Shown here: positions 49,151 to 62,529 of the stretch, piece after piece
Position numbering within the stretch: position 1 is the stretch's first letter
How the letters are laid out: each line of letters begins with the position of its first letter
Assembly: GCA_013396525.1 (NCBI GenBank)
Contig: VWYX01001334.1
Location: 62,001 to 126,000, forward strand
Direction of reading: 5' to 3'
Length of the DNA stretch: 64,000 bases
Origin: Chaetorhynchus papuensis
Lineage: Eukaryota > Chordata > Aves > Passeriformes > Rhipiduridae
Position numbers and translations under genes: made by a program
Notes under the pieces: generated by a model
The model's database searches: none
Seen by the model: the letters and a program-made list of their open reading frames with translations, nothing else
What the model was told of the DNA's origin: nothing

Positions 49151-49487
49151 CGCGCGGGTCACGGCGTCGGGGACGCGCCGGGTTATTGCAGGCACACCTG
49201 TCTATCGGCTGGCTCCTTGCTCCTTGCTCTCCCCGCGTCTCCCGGAGGAATGTTTTCTAGCGATAAACCCGGCCATCACCCCCCCCCCGCCTCGCTGGTT
49301 GCGTCTCTCTGAGCGGCGCATGAGTAAGGGCTGAGTAAGCGGTGGCACCCACCGGGCAGGGACAAATGTGCTCCTCGGGGGCACTGCCACTCTCAGCTGC
49401 CCCGGCAGAGCTCCCCGGAGGGCACCTCCCTCCCCACGGCCACCTCTCCGGGCTGTTGTGTGAAGAAGCAGGAAGCAGACCTGCTGT

Positions 49488-49825
49488 AGAATCACAGAAT
49501 CACCAAGGCTGGAAGAGACCTCTAAGATCACCAAGTCCAACCATCAACCCAGCACTGCCACTGTAACCCCTAAACCACCAAACCACATCACCCAGCGCCA
49601 GATCCAGACACTTCTTCAACACCCCCAGGGATGGTGAGTCCGCCACCTCCCTGGGCAACCTATTCGAGTGCATGAGCACCCAAACAGTGAAAACAGTTTT
49701 CTAGTATCTAATCTGAATCTCCCTTGTCTCATCTTAAGGCCATTTCCTCTAGTACTCTCACTGCACACAGAAGCGACCGGCTGCTCCACATCACTACAAC
49801 CTCCTTTCAGGTAGTTATAGTGGAA
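49488..49825 (-). mobile_element. CR1 LINE 3' end, 5'-truncated
   Basis: The plus strand begins GAATCACAGAATCACCAAGG, followed by GGAAGAGACCTCTAAGATCA, the inverted form of a common avian CR1 3' end. It continues into remnants whose minus-strand translation includes YNYLKGGCSDVE and GNGLKMRQGRFRLDTRK. It ends near 49825 in CTTTCAGGTAGTTATAG. Similarity to the 62.5-kb copy suggests a related subfamily. Confidence 0.88.
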
Positions 49826-50501
49826 ACTGCTGCTTTGAGGGGAGAAAAGCTGGGACAGCAGGTTGTAATGTGCTGGTCTAGCATGGGAACCCAGAGAAGC
49901 CCAGGGGGTCAAGGATGAAGGGACTGGTACCCCCTTGCTCTCGTCCCACGGTACAGCAGGGTGGAGGGCAGTGGGTGGCAATGCTGCGTTGGGATAGAAG
50001 GATCTGGACCTTCTAACTGAGAGAGGACAGAATGTTACTCACAGCTCAGGAAGCTGACGGAGCCTTTGCTCGATGTGGCAGGGATCCAACTCAGTCAGGT
50101 TCAGTCACTGAACCTTCTCCCTTCTTCCACAGGCACACACGACATGTGGCTCCCGGTGTGTCTTTGCCAAGTCATGCCAATCCCAAGAGGCAGTGCCCAA
50201 GAAGTCTGGAAAAGAAGATGGTGAATCAGTCGCTCAGATGTTAACCTGACACAGAAAGCTCCAGCAAACCTTTGTGCATGGTGCAATAGAAACTGAATGG
50301 CATGAGCTGACAGCTTTACTGCTAGGGTTTGTGTTGTGTTTCCCCTTTGTTGCCTGTCAGAGGTACAGCAGAGAAAAGGCAAATCCTGCTCATCACTGCA
50401 ACTCCAAGTCAGAGAGCTCTGCAGGCAGTCAACAAGCAGCTCCTGGGCTATTTGGGGGACAGCCAGAGGCCTCACAGGGCTCCTCCTTTCCCCCTTGGAC
50501 T

Positions 50502-50511
50502 GGGACTTTCC
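50502..50511 (+). promoter_or_regulatory. NF-kB-type motif GGGACTTTCC upstream of AREG
   Basis: A perfect classical kB site about 1.65 kb upstream of the predicted AREG transcription start, beyond the two CR1 copies. A single motif match; function is inferred. Confidence 0.35.
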
Positions 50512-50676
50512 CTTCCCTCAAGACCTCCTTAGGTCTCAGGGCCTGCAGTTCACAGAGATCATTTGCATGTGAGGGGAGTTTTTCCGAAGGCTGAGACCTG
50601 GGGGCTTGGGGTCTCTTCTGCCGAAACATAGGGTTGGTGGTTTGAGAATGGCCAAAGCGAGGTTTGTCAGCCAGGA

Positions 50677-50718
50677 ATCCTCCCTCCCTCCCTCCCTCCC
50701 TCTCTTCCTCCCTCCTGC
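50677..50718. repeat. CCCT/TTCC pyrimidine-rich microsatellite
   Basis: About six uninterrupted CCCT units followed by TCTTCCTCCCTCC. One strand is entirely pyrimidine. Confidence 0.9.
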
Positions 50719-53700
50719 TGTGCTCAAGGCTGGCTTCCTCAAGCAGGCACCACAGCTTCCCTCATGAATTTTCTATTTTTCAGCTGTTTTTTTTAAGTAT
50801 TCCTCACTTTTATTTTAATCAGAGATTCACTGGAAACATTTTAATTTTTTTAAGTCCAGTTTGAGGAATATACCAAGCACTGAACATTCCAGCCCCGTTT
50901 GCTGCGCTTGGCAAACTGCTGAGCAACTGGAAGAGGCTTAGCAGGGAAAAGGTTGAATGCCCCAAGTGCAATTGCCCGTGTTACCTGCACTGTTTAGAGA
51001 CCAAACACGGCATATCCAGCGGCTGACTCACCGTGTTCCCTCTCTTCTCCAGTCTCCAGCTGATAGCTCCATCTCACTGACTGCCAGCAGCGAGGAATTT
51101 GGCTTGGCATGCTTTGAATTTGTCATTTCATCAACTTCCTCCTGCTACTCCTGTGACCTTGAAGAAGACTGGGCAGCCTGGCATCAACCAGCACAACTCC
51201 TCAGAGTCCAGAAAGTGCAGCAGGATGGGGATGGGTACCCAGTTATGCACGGAGAGGTTCTGGTGGGACATCAGGGGAGTTCTTCCCAAATGGCAGCATC
51301 CTGGCCAAACCCTGCTTGGCTGTTTCTTGGAGAGAACACCCTCCAGAGGCCACATGTTTCAGGACATTCTGGGTGGGATTTCCCACAAGCCGCAGCTCTT
51401 CTTTGCGCTGTGAGGGAAAAGGCGCTAAACTTGGCCGTTGCCCTCCTTCAGGGCTGGAAGGACATTTGGACTCTGTCTCCAGGATGAACTTCAAGAGGAT
51501 GTCCCCAGGTGTGGTGCAAGGAGGAGAAGCCTTGAGGGGGGCTGCAAGGCTCACCCCTCTGGGCTGCCCCACTGCAGCGAGGCCTGCGGGCAGGCTGCTG
51601 GGGCTGCAAGGGCAGGGCTCACCTTTGGGACCGTGCTGGTTCCCTGTGGATGCAGAGTGCCACCTACTGAGCCACCGCTCACTCCCGGCAGCACCTGGGG
51701 TTTTTTGGCAGGACACCCCGGCTGGAGCTGCTACTCGGAGAGCCCTTGCTCTGGCTGTTCCATGAAGGTGGTCCCAGAGAACAGGGAGCTGCCCCAAAGG
51801 CTGGCAAGCCCAAATGGGTGCAGCTTAGAGATGAGCAGGGAACCTGTGCAGGGGGCTGCATGCTTGGGCACAGCCAGAGCCTTCTCTTGGCACCTGCCCT
51901 GAGCCACACCTGGTTTTCCATAGGCTGACAGTGAAATGAGACGAGATGGGTTTGTTCAGGAGCCTGGCTAGTCCTCCCTGGGCCTTGACCATCATTCTGA
52001 AAACCTTCAGCACAGCCTGTGCTCAGACAGCACGTGGCAGCACCCAGCGCAGGTGACATTGGTGACATCTCTTTGCCCCTCTGATGCCTGTCCTTGTTTG
52101 TGGAATAGGGGGTGGCCAGCACACAGTCATCTCTTCCCAGCCATGCTGTGCTGGTCTGGGGCATAGGCACGGACTTGTGGAGGAGAAGTGCTACTCATGC
52201 TGACAGCTGCCAGGCCTTGGTGGAGCACACTTGCACATCGTTTCTTCCAGGAGAGTCTGAGTGCCTACTGAGGTCTTATTATTCACTCTCTTTACTTTTG
52301 ATAAACCCCCCGAGAAATGCGTGAAGGGAAAGGAAGTATTGGAAATACCATCCCATTAATTTTCTTCATTGACATCAAATGTTTATTTTGCAAGGGCGGG
52401 CACAGCTGACCTGGCGTTTGAACATGAGTTATCCTTTCTCATCCATCCAGCTGGGAACAGGTGGAAAAGGGTAATGACTCAAACCGGAGTGGTGTCTGTC
52501 TGGGCAGATCACCAGACTTTCACTTCACTTGTGAGCTGCAGACACCACTATCTGCTGCTATCAGCAGCTCCCTCACAGGCAGGGAGGGAGCTTTGAAGTG
52601 AGGCATGTGTGACTCTGGTTCCTGCTGATGTAAATCAAGATTGCTGCAAGTGCATAGCCAGGGTGTTGGGGAGGAAGGAAGGGAAAGACCTGGAAATTGC
52701 CTTTCTTGATACTGGTAGAGTTTGTTGGCCTCTGAGACAGGCAGGCGTTGAGGTAGCTGTGCCTCCCTGCCGAGAAAGCCCTCAGCAAAGAATCCTTTTC
52801 CTATGATGGTGATACTCTCCCTGTGTTCCAGTCCTATTCTGGAGACTTAGCTGAAGCAGGGATCACATGACCAAAACTTGTCCAGAAAGGGAAAAATTTA
52901 TGTTCTGTTCTCCCAGGAAAGTCTGCCCAGTGCTCTGTGTTTTCCGTCACTCCGCTATTGAGCATGTCTTTTGGAGCATGTCTAAGGAGGAAAACGAAAA
53001 AGAACAGAATCTGCTGGCCCTGTGATGACAAGATTTTGTGGAATTTTCTCTCATTTATATCAATACCAATGCAAAGACAGTCCCTCTTGAAAATCTAAGG
53101 GGTACCTACTCAGAGAACATCAACTTCAGGGACACCGAGCATCCCTGCTTAATAGGATGGAACATGCAGCAGTGCTAAGGAGTGTGATGCTACCAAACCA
53201 CAGCAGTGGTGTTTTACACTTGCTTTCCACAGGCTTTCCTGAATGGTAGGTAATGGGGAATGCAGCCTGATCATTTGCAAAGTACCCTGTGCCGTGTCGT
53301 GGCTCCAGTCGCTGCCTCTCATTGGCACTAGGCAGAGGTCAGCAGGACATGCCGGGCTTGGTTTTGCTTCAGAGATGGGTAACGTGCTGCAAGCCTGCCC
53401 AGGACAGCCATCCTGCCACCTGCTAGGAAGATTTTTGGGAAGTTGCCTGCTGTTAGCACACTGTCCTGGGCTATAACTACTCTGCTTTACACGGCGTGCA
53501 CTGAACAGCTCTCCTTTGACCAAGCACATACTCCAGCACTCACCCACTCATTTTTGTGCAATGGCTCGATGTGCAAATGCCCGGGGGCACACTCTGACCC
53601 CAGCAGTAATTTAAAGGGCCTGAAGCCAGGACCTGGGTGAAGCAATACTGGATTTACACTAGAATGGGGAGCTGTCCCTCAGCTAACAATCTTCTTCTCT

Positions 53701-55478
53701 AAAATACCACGTCCTGCCATGCTGCAGAGCACTGATAATTGCTGCCCTTTCTTCCATTTTCCTCGGGCAATTTGCAGGAACTTCTCCCAGGACTCTCTGA
53801 AGAGGGCCGGCTGGTGGCTCTCCCCACGTGCACCCCAAGCCAGGCTCCTCAATGGTACCCCAGTGCAAACCCATCCTGCTGACCCCACTGGACAGAAAGG
53901 GGAAGGTGCTTCAGACAGGAATCTCTAAGGACACAAAGTCTCAGCTGTTGTAGCCAATGCCTGACTGACACTCATTTACCTTGCAACATTACTGTAGCCC
54001 TTTACCTTCAGAATGATAATGCTTCACCTGCAGTGCACATTATTTTACATATTCAGCTTACCACACCATTGTTAGATGAGCAAAATCATCAGATCATCTC
54101 TCTAACATCTCCAGTATTGCAGCTCAGAACAGCGCCTGGCAGAGGAGAGCACCCAGCTCATCACCTCCCTAAGGTGTATGGAGCCACTGGATCATTCTGC
54201 AAGTGCTCAAAAAGTCCTCATTCTAAAGAGAAGAGAAAAAAATGTTAAAATGTGAAGCGCGCTCAAGGTAGCAGAAGCTGTGGGACTACTGTTCACTGTG
54301 TTTGGAGATCTCCCAGCGCAATCCCAGGATGCACTGATTTGGAGACCAGGTACAGTTATGTGGGCAGGATGGCTGGTGGAAAAATGATGCCTATACTCGG
54401 GAAAATAGAGGAGTTTTTGCTCTAGTGTCTTAAAGACTGAGCTAAAAAAGCCAGAGCAGAAATCTTCAAGTTAAGAAAAGCCTCCCCAAACCAAAATGCC
54501 ACTATATGGTGGTATAGATGGAGTGGCAACAACCAGGGGTTACCTGTAAGGGTCTTGGCCATGGAAGTCTGTCTGTCCTAAAGCATGTTGGTGGTGATGG
54601 AAGCTGCAGTAGGGATTCTGACTGCCTTTGTCATATGCCTTTCCTCACCTTGGGGGCTGGGGTGTGAAGTCACCTGGGAGATGTCTATCACAGCTCATTT
54701 GGCAGCACAGACCCTGTAGGCAAATTATACAGTACTGCCTGTTTTGGGGGAATGCAGCCTCAAATGAGGACTGGGAGCATGTGACAGAGACTGTGATGTT
54801 TCCCCCGTACCTTGCACATTATTTCCAATTGTGTCCAGCGTAGCAGAGAAAAAAGGACATGTGAGGATTGTTTGGGAATTTTCCCCTGGAAGTGCTGCTT
54901 AAGTCTTAGCTTTTTTGTTTTGAGATCGTCCTAGTGCCTTCCCATCGGTGCATCAGGTGGTGAATTTTCTTTACCTATTTGAAGTCATTTGGTGTGTGAA
55001 GAAAGAATGAATCACAGGAGAAGCCTACGGCAATTAGCAACTCCTTTCCTCTCACCTTTGCCATTGCTAAGTTTTTTCCCTAGAACAAAGCCCAGGCAAG
55101 GCTTCCTACGCACAACAATGATTACGTACATCACTCTGGATTTTGATTTTTTTCACAGGCCATGAGCAAGCAAAGAAGCTCAGGAGAACACTCCATTTCA
55201 CAGGCATGTTTGTTATGCTCCCTTGGAAATCCCATTGTTTGCTGGTGGTGCCTGCTTTTGGCTACCGGTGCTGTGCCCTCGTGACGCTGGCTGCCTTGAA
55301 CTGCGCTGGGGTGCCAGCAAAGGGGCATGAAATTTGGCAAACTAGAAAGGTGCTGCTGGAATCAGTCAGTCCTAGCAGCTGGAGCATTCATGTCAGCGTG
55401 CTGAAGCCAGGGTCAGTGAGGGCTTTGTGAGCTGCTTCCATCCCTCAGCGGAGCCTGGGCAGGGTGAGCACCTGATGT

Positions 55479-55612
55479 CCCCCCTTGCCTGTGTGTCACC
55501 TGGTGCCCCCCTTGCCCATGTGTCACCTGGTGCCCCCCTTGCCCGTGTGTCACCTGGTGCCCCCCTTGCCTGTGTGTCACCCGGTGTCCCCCTTGCCTGT
55601 GTGTCACGTGTG
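55479..55612. repeat. 27-bp minisatellite, five copies
   Basis: Units of the form CCCCCCTTGCC-NGTGTGTCACCTGGTG repeat with exact 27-bp spacing (CTTGCC at 55484, 55511, 55538, 55565 and 55592). Because 27 is divisible by three, every frame shows a 9-residue peptide repeat, for example SPGAPLACV. No promoter or splice context suggests it is translated. Confidence 0.93.
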
Positions 55613-57956
55613 TCCCGGCAGCGTGGGGCCAGCAGGTTCCCAGGACAGGGCTGCTGAGACACCGCGTGAGTAAGGGCTCATTTGCATAAAGATTGCACGC
55701 TCATGCTTTGAAGGAGGTTCCCCAGGCACAGGCTCGTTTCCTCCTGTAGGCAGGTTTGCCTTCATGTAGGAAAAACCCTATTCTTGAAGGCCTTGGACAG
55801 GACCCAGTTTACACTGGCACGCCACGATGCCATCCTGGCATGTTTGGGTCCGCCCAAGTGCGACTGCAGGGAGGCACATTCTGCCCCTCTGGAGCAAAGC
55901 CCAGGCTCTGCTTTGAGGTGCACTCAGATATCCCACTCCCAAAGCCGTGCTTTGCTGACAAGAGGTCCCACCACTCCTAAAATGTCTCTCAACATCACCA
56001 ATGCACCAGTGTCTGCACGGTTCCTCTCCTTGTAGGCTTCACCCAGGACATTTCAGCAGGAGCAGAGGTCTGCTTCAAAGGGGAGGGAGAAACCTGGAGG
56101 TGGCAAGTGTGGGGCTGAGAGCTCGAGTTGCCTGGGACTAACATGTTTCTGTGTAAAAAGAGGGAGAAAATTCAATGGTGTTTGACTACACTTAAATTAT
56201 TTTAGGATTTAAAGACGTTTTATGTTAACACACATGAAATAGGCCACTAAGCATTGCAGCCAGACAGCCATTTTTCACTCCCATTAGCAGAGTGGCGGCA
56301 AATAAAATAAAAAACACTTAAAAGGAGCTGAGGTGAAAAAAATGCGTAAGACTGTATGAAAATTCGGAGCTGGCCGTACAGTGAAAATTCAAGAATCACA
56401 TTTCAAGTATCCTGACCCCTGTGAATGCCAAATTCTTCCTTTTGCAGGTGTTAGGCGCTACACATGAAGCCACAGAGGAAGTAACTTCCAAAACACTTTG
56501 TTTTGGAAGAAGCTGAGAGGAGGAGAGCTGAGGTTGCTCAGGGCCCTCTTGGCCTGCAACAAGCAGCCTTGTGCTCAACCTTAAAATACCTCCACAAAAG
56601 GGATTTTCACCTGGCTCTGTCCCAGCCTCACTGCTGAACACAGGGTCTGTATCCTCCCAGTGTGTGCCCTCAGGGACAGAGCCACCATGCCTGTGCCCTG
56701 GGGGTGGTTGCTCTCGTCCCTGTGGCCCCTTCCCCCGAACCCAGTCCTGGCTCTCTGAGGTTTTTCAGCCCGACTGGACTGTGCCTGTCAGCTGCAGCTG
56801 CCGGGTGCCGCGTACCCACCTCGCCCTTGCTGTGCTCGGCGGCACTGCTGGACCCGCCGGCCCTCGCCCGGCCATCCCAGACCTTTGGTGCAGCAAGTGG
56901 GGCACAAAGGCAGCTTCTCCCCAACCCCTGAACGCTGCTGCTGGAAACGGCGACTCCGTGCTGTACCACGGGCAGAAACCTGCAAGGGAGACAGACAGGT
57001 AAAGCATAACTTCAGCAGCAGAGAGGGGAGGCCATGGGACAGCCTTCTCTGACATGGGTCTGCACCCCATCCCAGGAGAGACACAGGCTGCATTTGCTTG
57101 CCACCCAGGGCTGCCAGATCACCGCCGCGGCAGTCAGAGATCCCGGGTGGCCATCGGTGGGCTCAGTGCGTCAGGGCTGAGGTCATTGCCAAAACCCTGG
57201 GAGGGCACGGTGACTCTTGCATTCTCAGACCATGAGCCTGAGCAGCTCGTTTGGAAGGTGATGAATTTGCAGAAAGGGCGGCTGTGGGGTGAATAAAATC
57301 CATCACAGAGCCTGGCATGGCTTCCAGCCTCTGCCAAAGGCAGGCTGAGCTCAGGGTACCTGCGGAGGTGAGGGATGATGCTTACAAAATGCTCTCGGTG
57401 GCTGCACGGCTCTGGCAGCTGATGCTCACCTTTGGTTGGCAAAGAAAGGAAAATTTTGTCGTAAATATCAGGAAACTGAGTCTTGCATTAGTGATTAATC
57501 ACTCCAAGAACCTTCTAGAGAAACTCTGCATTTCAGATCAGGACTGACTAAGGCTATGCATCTGCCCCTTTGGGAAGTCTGGCTTTCCAGCTTCTATTTC
57601 TAATCCAAAACAGGACATTATGCCAAAAATACGATTATTTTACCCATGTTGGGGGTGGCAGTGCTCCAAATTTTGCATTAAGAAAATGCTGAGAGCCGTA
57701 ATTTCCACTTCTTTTTGGATATACACAAAAGTATCAGTATTCCTAAGTTCAGAATGTTCTCTGTCTTTTTTAGAATGAGCATAAAAGACTGCTTTTCCAC
57801 AGCCAATCCCCCAGCTAACTCCCCATGGCCTGCCATAAACGAGGCAGGGAGGCTGCGCTCCCACTCTCCTCCGTCCCGATGCCCGAGCCGCACGCCTGCT
57901 AGCGCGGGATGACACTCCCGCCAGGACCTGGGGATCTGGGACTGTAATCTTCCAGG

Positions 57957-57975
57957 TGGCCACTAGATGGGAACG
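57957..57975 (+). promoter_or_regulatory. CTCF-like motif between AREG and EREG
   Basis: TGGCCACTAGATGGGAAC matches the core of the CTCF consensus (TGGCCACYAGRKGGC). It is located between the two genes and could separate or loop them; occupancy is not shown by sequence. Confidence 0.4.
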
Positions 57976-59130
57976 AAAGCAGCGCTAGGAATGCCAAGGG
58001 ACGCCGAACCTGTCAGGAATACCAGCTGATGGACAGACTTTTTTCTCCTCTGCTTGATACGAATTCGTTGGAACAAAACAACGTGGGTGAGTTGGAAAAA
58101 ATACAAAAAGCTTTGATCAGTGATGAAGCAGCTGAAATGAAATACCCAAGCTCAGTTATCACAGCAGAAAGGAAAACTAAAGAAATAGGTGAATATGCTG
58201 GGAGAAGAAACAATCCTGAGTCCGATTACCAGTCTGATATCTGATACTTGCCCTTCCCCCTTTAAATGCTCCTCTCCTCCTGGTGAGCTTTCACATGGGC
58301 TGGGTGAGCTGACCCCAAGTGAGCTCCACATGTCTGGGAGGTTGCAGGTGCCCTGATTTTATGAGGTACTGAGTCCTGTTTCCTCTAGACTTCACTTCGG
58401 TATCTGTTTTGCAGTCAAACCCCTCACTATCCTTTCTTGCCTTCATTGAAACTCTATTCCCTGATTTTCTGTCCCCTTATTACAGCTCCTCAGTCAAGTT
58501 TCCATCGTCCTCCTCTCAGCAGTGACCTGAATGCTTATTCCCCTGTTGCTGTGTTTATCCAGATGGATATCCACTCCCATCAGCCAGTTCTCTCTCCTGA
58601 AATTAACCTCCATTTCCCTGCCTGTACCGCACAAATGACAGCAGCTCTGGGAGAGGCAGCTGAACTGGCTTCTCTTCCTCTTCGTGTGGCTTTTCCAACT
58701 TCCTCAGCTTCCCGTTATAATGAGGACATCCACAACCAGCCCAACAAAGTGGGCCAGGAAGAGCCACTGTCACAGGACCACTGGGAACAAATGTCTTCGG
58801 ACAAACAGTGGTTCCAAATTGTGGCTGGTGCCTGTTCAATCCTGTATCTCATCTCCTAAATTCCAACTGGATTTTCCTATCAAGAGGCTGATGCTCTCTG
58901 TTGACTGGGTCAAAAGGATCAGACTGGCATCCATCAGGGTAGGGCACAGACATTTCTCAGTATTTTTTGATCGGTTGTCTTAATCTCCAAGTTTGCTGGG
59001 AAATCTTTTAATCATATAGGATGGAATTATATCATGGGAGTGTTGGGGTAATTTACGTTTGGCACTGGCTTTATTAAAATAATGATGTCTATTTGTGCAA
59101 GACTAAACTTCTACATTTACTGATGAAACA

Positions 59131-59212
59131 CCTTCCATCCATCCTTCCTTACGTCCATCCTTTCTTCCCTCCTTCCATCTGTTCATTGGTCCATCCACCC
59201 ATCCTTTCTTCA
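59131..59212. repeat. Degenerate CCAT/CCTT pyrimidine-rich simple repeat
   Basis: Imperfect runs of CCATCC, TTCCTT and CCACCCATCC over about 80 bp. Confidence 0.75.
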
Positions 59213-62200
59213 GCACAGACACAAAGGATGACTGCTACTGACCCAGGTCAGATATGTGATGAGTACATGACCCGTGAGTCTTTCCAGCCCACTTAAGCTC
59301 CTCTCTCTCCTCCCTGAGCTCTATCCCTGCCCTTCTCACGAGCAGCCCTGGCATGAGGTGCCAGACGCGCTGTGCAATCCCAGGCTTGCCTCAGCGGGGA
59401 CAAGGACCAGTTGTCCAAACGTCCTCCGCCTCTGTGATGTAACCAGGACAGTCACCGAGGCTTCCTGAGCTCTGTGGCTGACGCACTCCGGGGAAACCCG
59501 CTGAGGGGGACACGTGGCTCCCAAAGCGCTGAGATTGCCCAAGACAAGGAGGCACGCAAAGGCAGCAGGCCTATGGAGACAGGGAGGTCAGCTCTGGAGC
59601 TGACTGCACTGCCGTGGCAGCTGTCCTGTGGGCTGCAGCTGCAGAGTGCACTAAGGGGGGGTTGCTTTTAACCCTGCGGCAGCCACAGACACTGTGCAAG
59701 TGGCAGTTCCAGCTTTGGTACCTGGGCGTGCCACAGACACTGAAAATGTTTGTCCCTCAAGAAGTGTTGAGGTGATGGATAGCTTAGGTTACTGCGAGGA
59801 CTCATACTTGGATCACTTTGCAGTTCTGTGGCTGGTGGCTGCTTTTGGAAAGGTTTTTCTTCTAATGCCATCTTAAAACAAGTCAGCCATTTAGTGACCA
59901 GGGGAAACACTAACACCAGTGATGTCTGCACAAAGCCAGAGCCTTTTGGAGAGTTTACAGTGAGCCTTCAAACGAGCACCATCCTTCCACAAGGCATCAG
60001 GAAGGAGTTGTTGCTGTTGCTTTCTAGGTCAGACAGCCCCAGGCCTGAAAACAAGCATCAGCTGGCCTTTGCCTGAATCCCAAGAGGCTGGAATGGGTTT
60101 TGGATAAAATATACAGACTTGTGGGCAAGAACCCTAAGGCAGGGTTACCAAGAGGGCATATCGGGGATGGGATAGGTTTGAAAAGGATAGGGAGATGTCA
60201 GACAGAGCACCCCTGCAGCTATGGGAGCTGTGGCTGCTCAGTGCTCCAGAGAGCTGCCAGCACAGCGTTCCAGGGAGAAACCCTGCACAGTGACATGCTG
60301 GTGGCCCTGAGGACAGGTTGATAGCCACCTGTCACCTACTTGTATGATGACCAGGTCATCAGGTGGGTTTCTCCAGCACCAGCCTCTAGTCCCTGTACCC
60401 CCTCCATACGCCCTCTGCTGTGAAGCAGTTTATCATGGGCAGGGAAGAACTGCCCTGGCAGGAGCCTGTAACACTCATGCAGGAGGCAAAGCCATTGTGT
60501 CAGGAAGGCTTTGGCAGCACCACCTGAGAGACACACCACGGCTGCTCTCACCGCAGGAAAGAGGCAGCCAAAGGTGACTCTGACAGTGGGTGGTGCAGGC
60601 GAGGAAGAGCTGCACCAGAGGGACAGAGGTGGTGCCAGCAGAAACCATGGAAGGAATGAGGGAGGCTCACTCTCAGAGACAAATTATTTGGGGTGTGTCC
60701 CCAGGACCTGGCTGTGTGGTTGCTGGACTGGCAATCTACATCCAGCCGGCACAAGCTGTTGAGGTGGCAGGCTGGTATGTGGCCCTAAGCTCTGCAGTTT
60801 CTCAATCATGTGCAGGAGTGAGAAAAACACAGGTGCTGGAAGGGCTGCTGTGGGCTGGGAGTCAGATGAGCAACAGGATAGGTGGAGAAAGCCCAAGCCA
60901 GATCAAGAGAGTCAGCTAAAAGTTAAGACAGATAAAAAACTCCAAACAAATCCTGCACAGGCCCAGAAGTGGAGTATTCCTGACAGATGTTTCTGACCCA
61001 AAGTGTAAGGCACGATAAGCCCCAGGCTGCTGCTGTTACTGCAGTTGTAACCTTCTGCAAGAGCAGCAAGGGGCACGTGGACCTGAGTGCTGCAGCAGAA
61101 AGGTGCATCTGCAGCTCCAGGGACTGCTCAGGTCCCCTTTTGGGATTCTTCTGCCAGGTGGAGCAGAGGAACAAAAAGGTCAGTGTGTGGGGGCCAGGCC
61201 TCTGGGCTGAGTCTCTCCATGAGTCCACGAAAAGTTTCTGGAGGATAAAAAGGGATAGGCCAGAGTAGTTCACAGACAGGCAGGGAAGCCTGAGGGGGAA
61301 AAAAGATGTGTCACCACATATCCTAACTGGGTCACAGCAAGAATGGAAGGAGGCCCCAAGAATCGATTTTTGCCGGATCTTCCCACTGGGAAAGGCTGTG
61401 TAACAACGCGGCTGTGGCTGGGGTTGCCATTAGCTGTCACCAGTTACCCAGCAGAACAGGTTCCTGTGTCACAACTGGATTACAGGAGAAGGAGAGAGGA
61501 AGTGAAAAGCTGAAGAGCAGCTAATAAGGGCCCTGTGACACAGAGTTAACCCAGTTAACTGGGAATGACCAACAATCCCCTTCTAGTTCAATGCTGAAGG
61601 GAGACCCGAGGGTCCAGGCAGAGCAGGGAAAACTTTGCACCAACCAAACTCATCTTAACCACTGACTGACCTGCACTGAGGGCTGGGTGAAGACAGGCCT
61701 GTAGCTCTGCCAAGGATGAGCACTTAGGTTACCTCAGAAGGTGGCAGAAGGTAGCCACAGGCTACCTGCATAGACCCAACATGGCGAGCATAATCCCCAC
61801 AGGTAACCCACTGTTGCACAAGCCAAGGGATCACCAGTCTCACACCCATGAACACCCAACAAGGCAGCCCAATGCAGCCCGCCCGGATGCCTGGCAATGA
61901 CCAGGAATGACGTAAAGGTTGGGCTTTTTCTCACATCTTCTGAAAGTGTGAGAAGGGATGGGATTAGCAGGGATGATTCAGATGCTGCAAGAATCCTTCC
62001 TGTTCACAGGGAGCCAATGCTTGGGGTGCAGCTAAAGTCAGCGGGCTATTTTATCATTATTTTAGGCCGACAAAATATCTACTTTATGCCCAAACTCAAA
62101 AACTTTCCTTGCCCTGCTCCAAGCTGTACAATAGATACTGTGGCAGAAACTCTGTGGGGAGGACTCATGCTGGTTCTGAAGCAGCTGTCCTGCTGTGGCT

Positions 62201-62529
62201 ATACTCACACCCCAAGCTGCCATGTGTTAGTGTGTTCAGCTGCAGAGACCCATCGACGTGTGCTGCTGCCTCCCTGCTGAAATCCCAAATATAAGCAGCA
62301 CAACCTTCCTGAGGGTATGAATGAGCCAAGATCCATGCTGCTATCATGCAGTACATGTGGGATATCCTGCACTAGGAGCTGTGCTCTAGGACTTCCTCCA
62401 GTTGTTCCAGTTAAAACTAACCATTGGAACTCAGGTGCATTGATACACTTTATTAATAATACAGTGGTTTCTCTCTCCAAAAATAACTGCTGAGGCTTCA
62501 AAGACACTGCTCAGTCAAGCCACACTGGG

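Larger units (their letters stand above)
49826..62529. other. AREG-EREG intergenic region
   Basis: Unique sequence with the pyrimidine repeats, the 27-bp minisatellite, one CTCF-like and one kB-like motif. An open frame of 98 codons at 57948-58244 is discussed as a weak exon candidate. No recognised gene. Confidence 0.6.
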
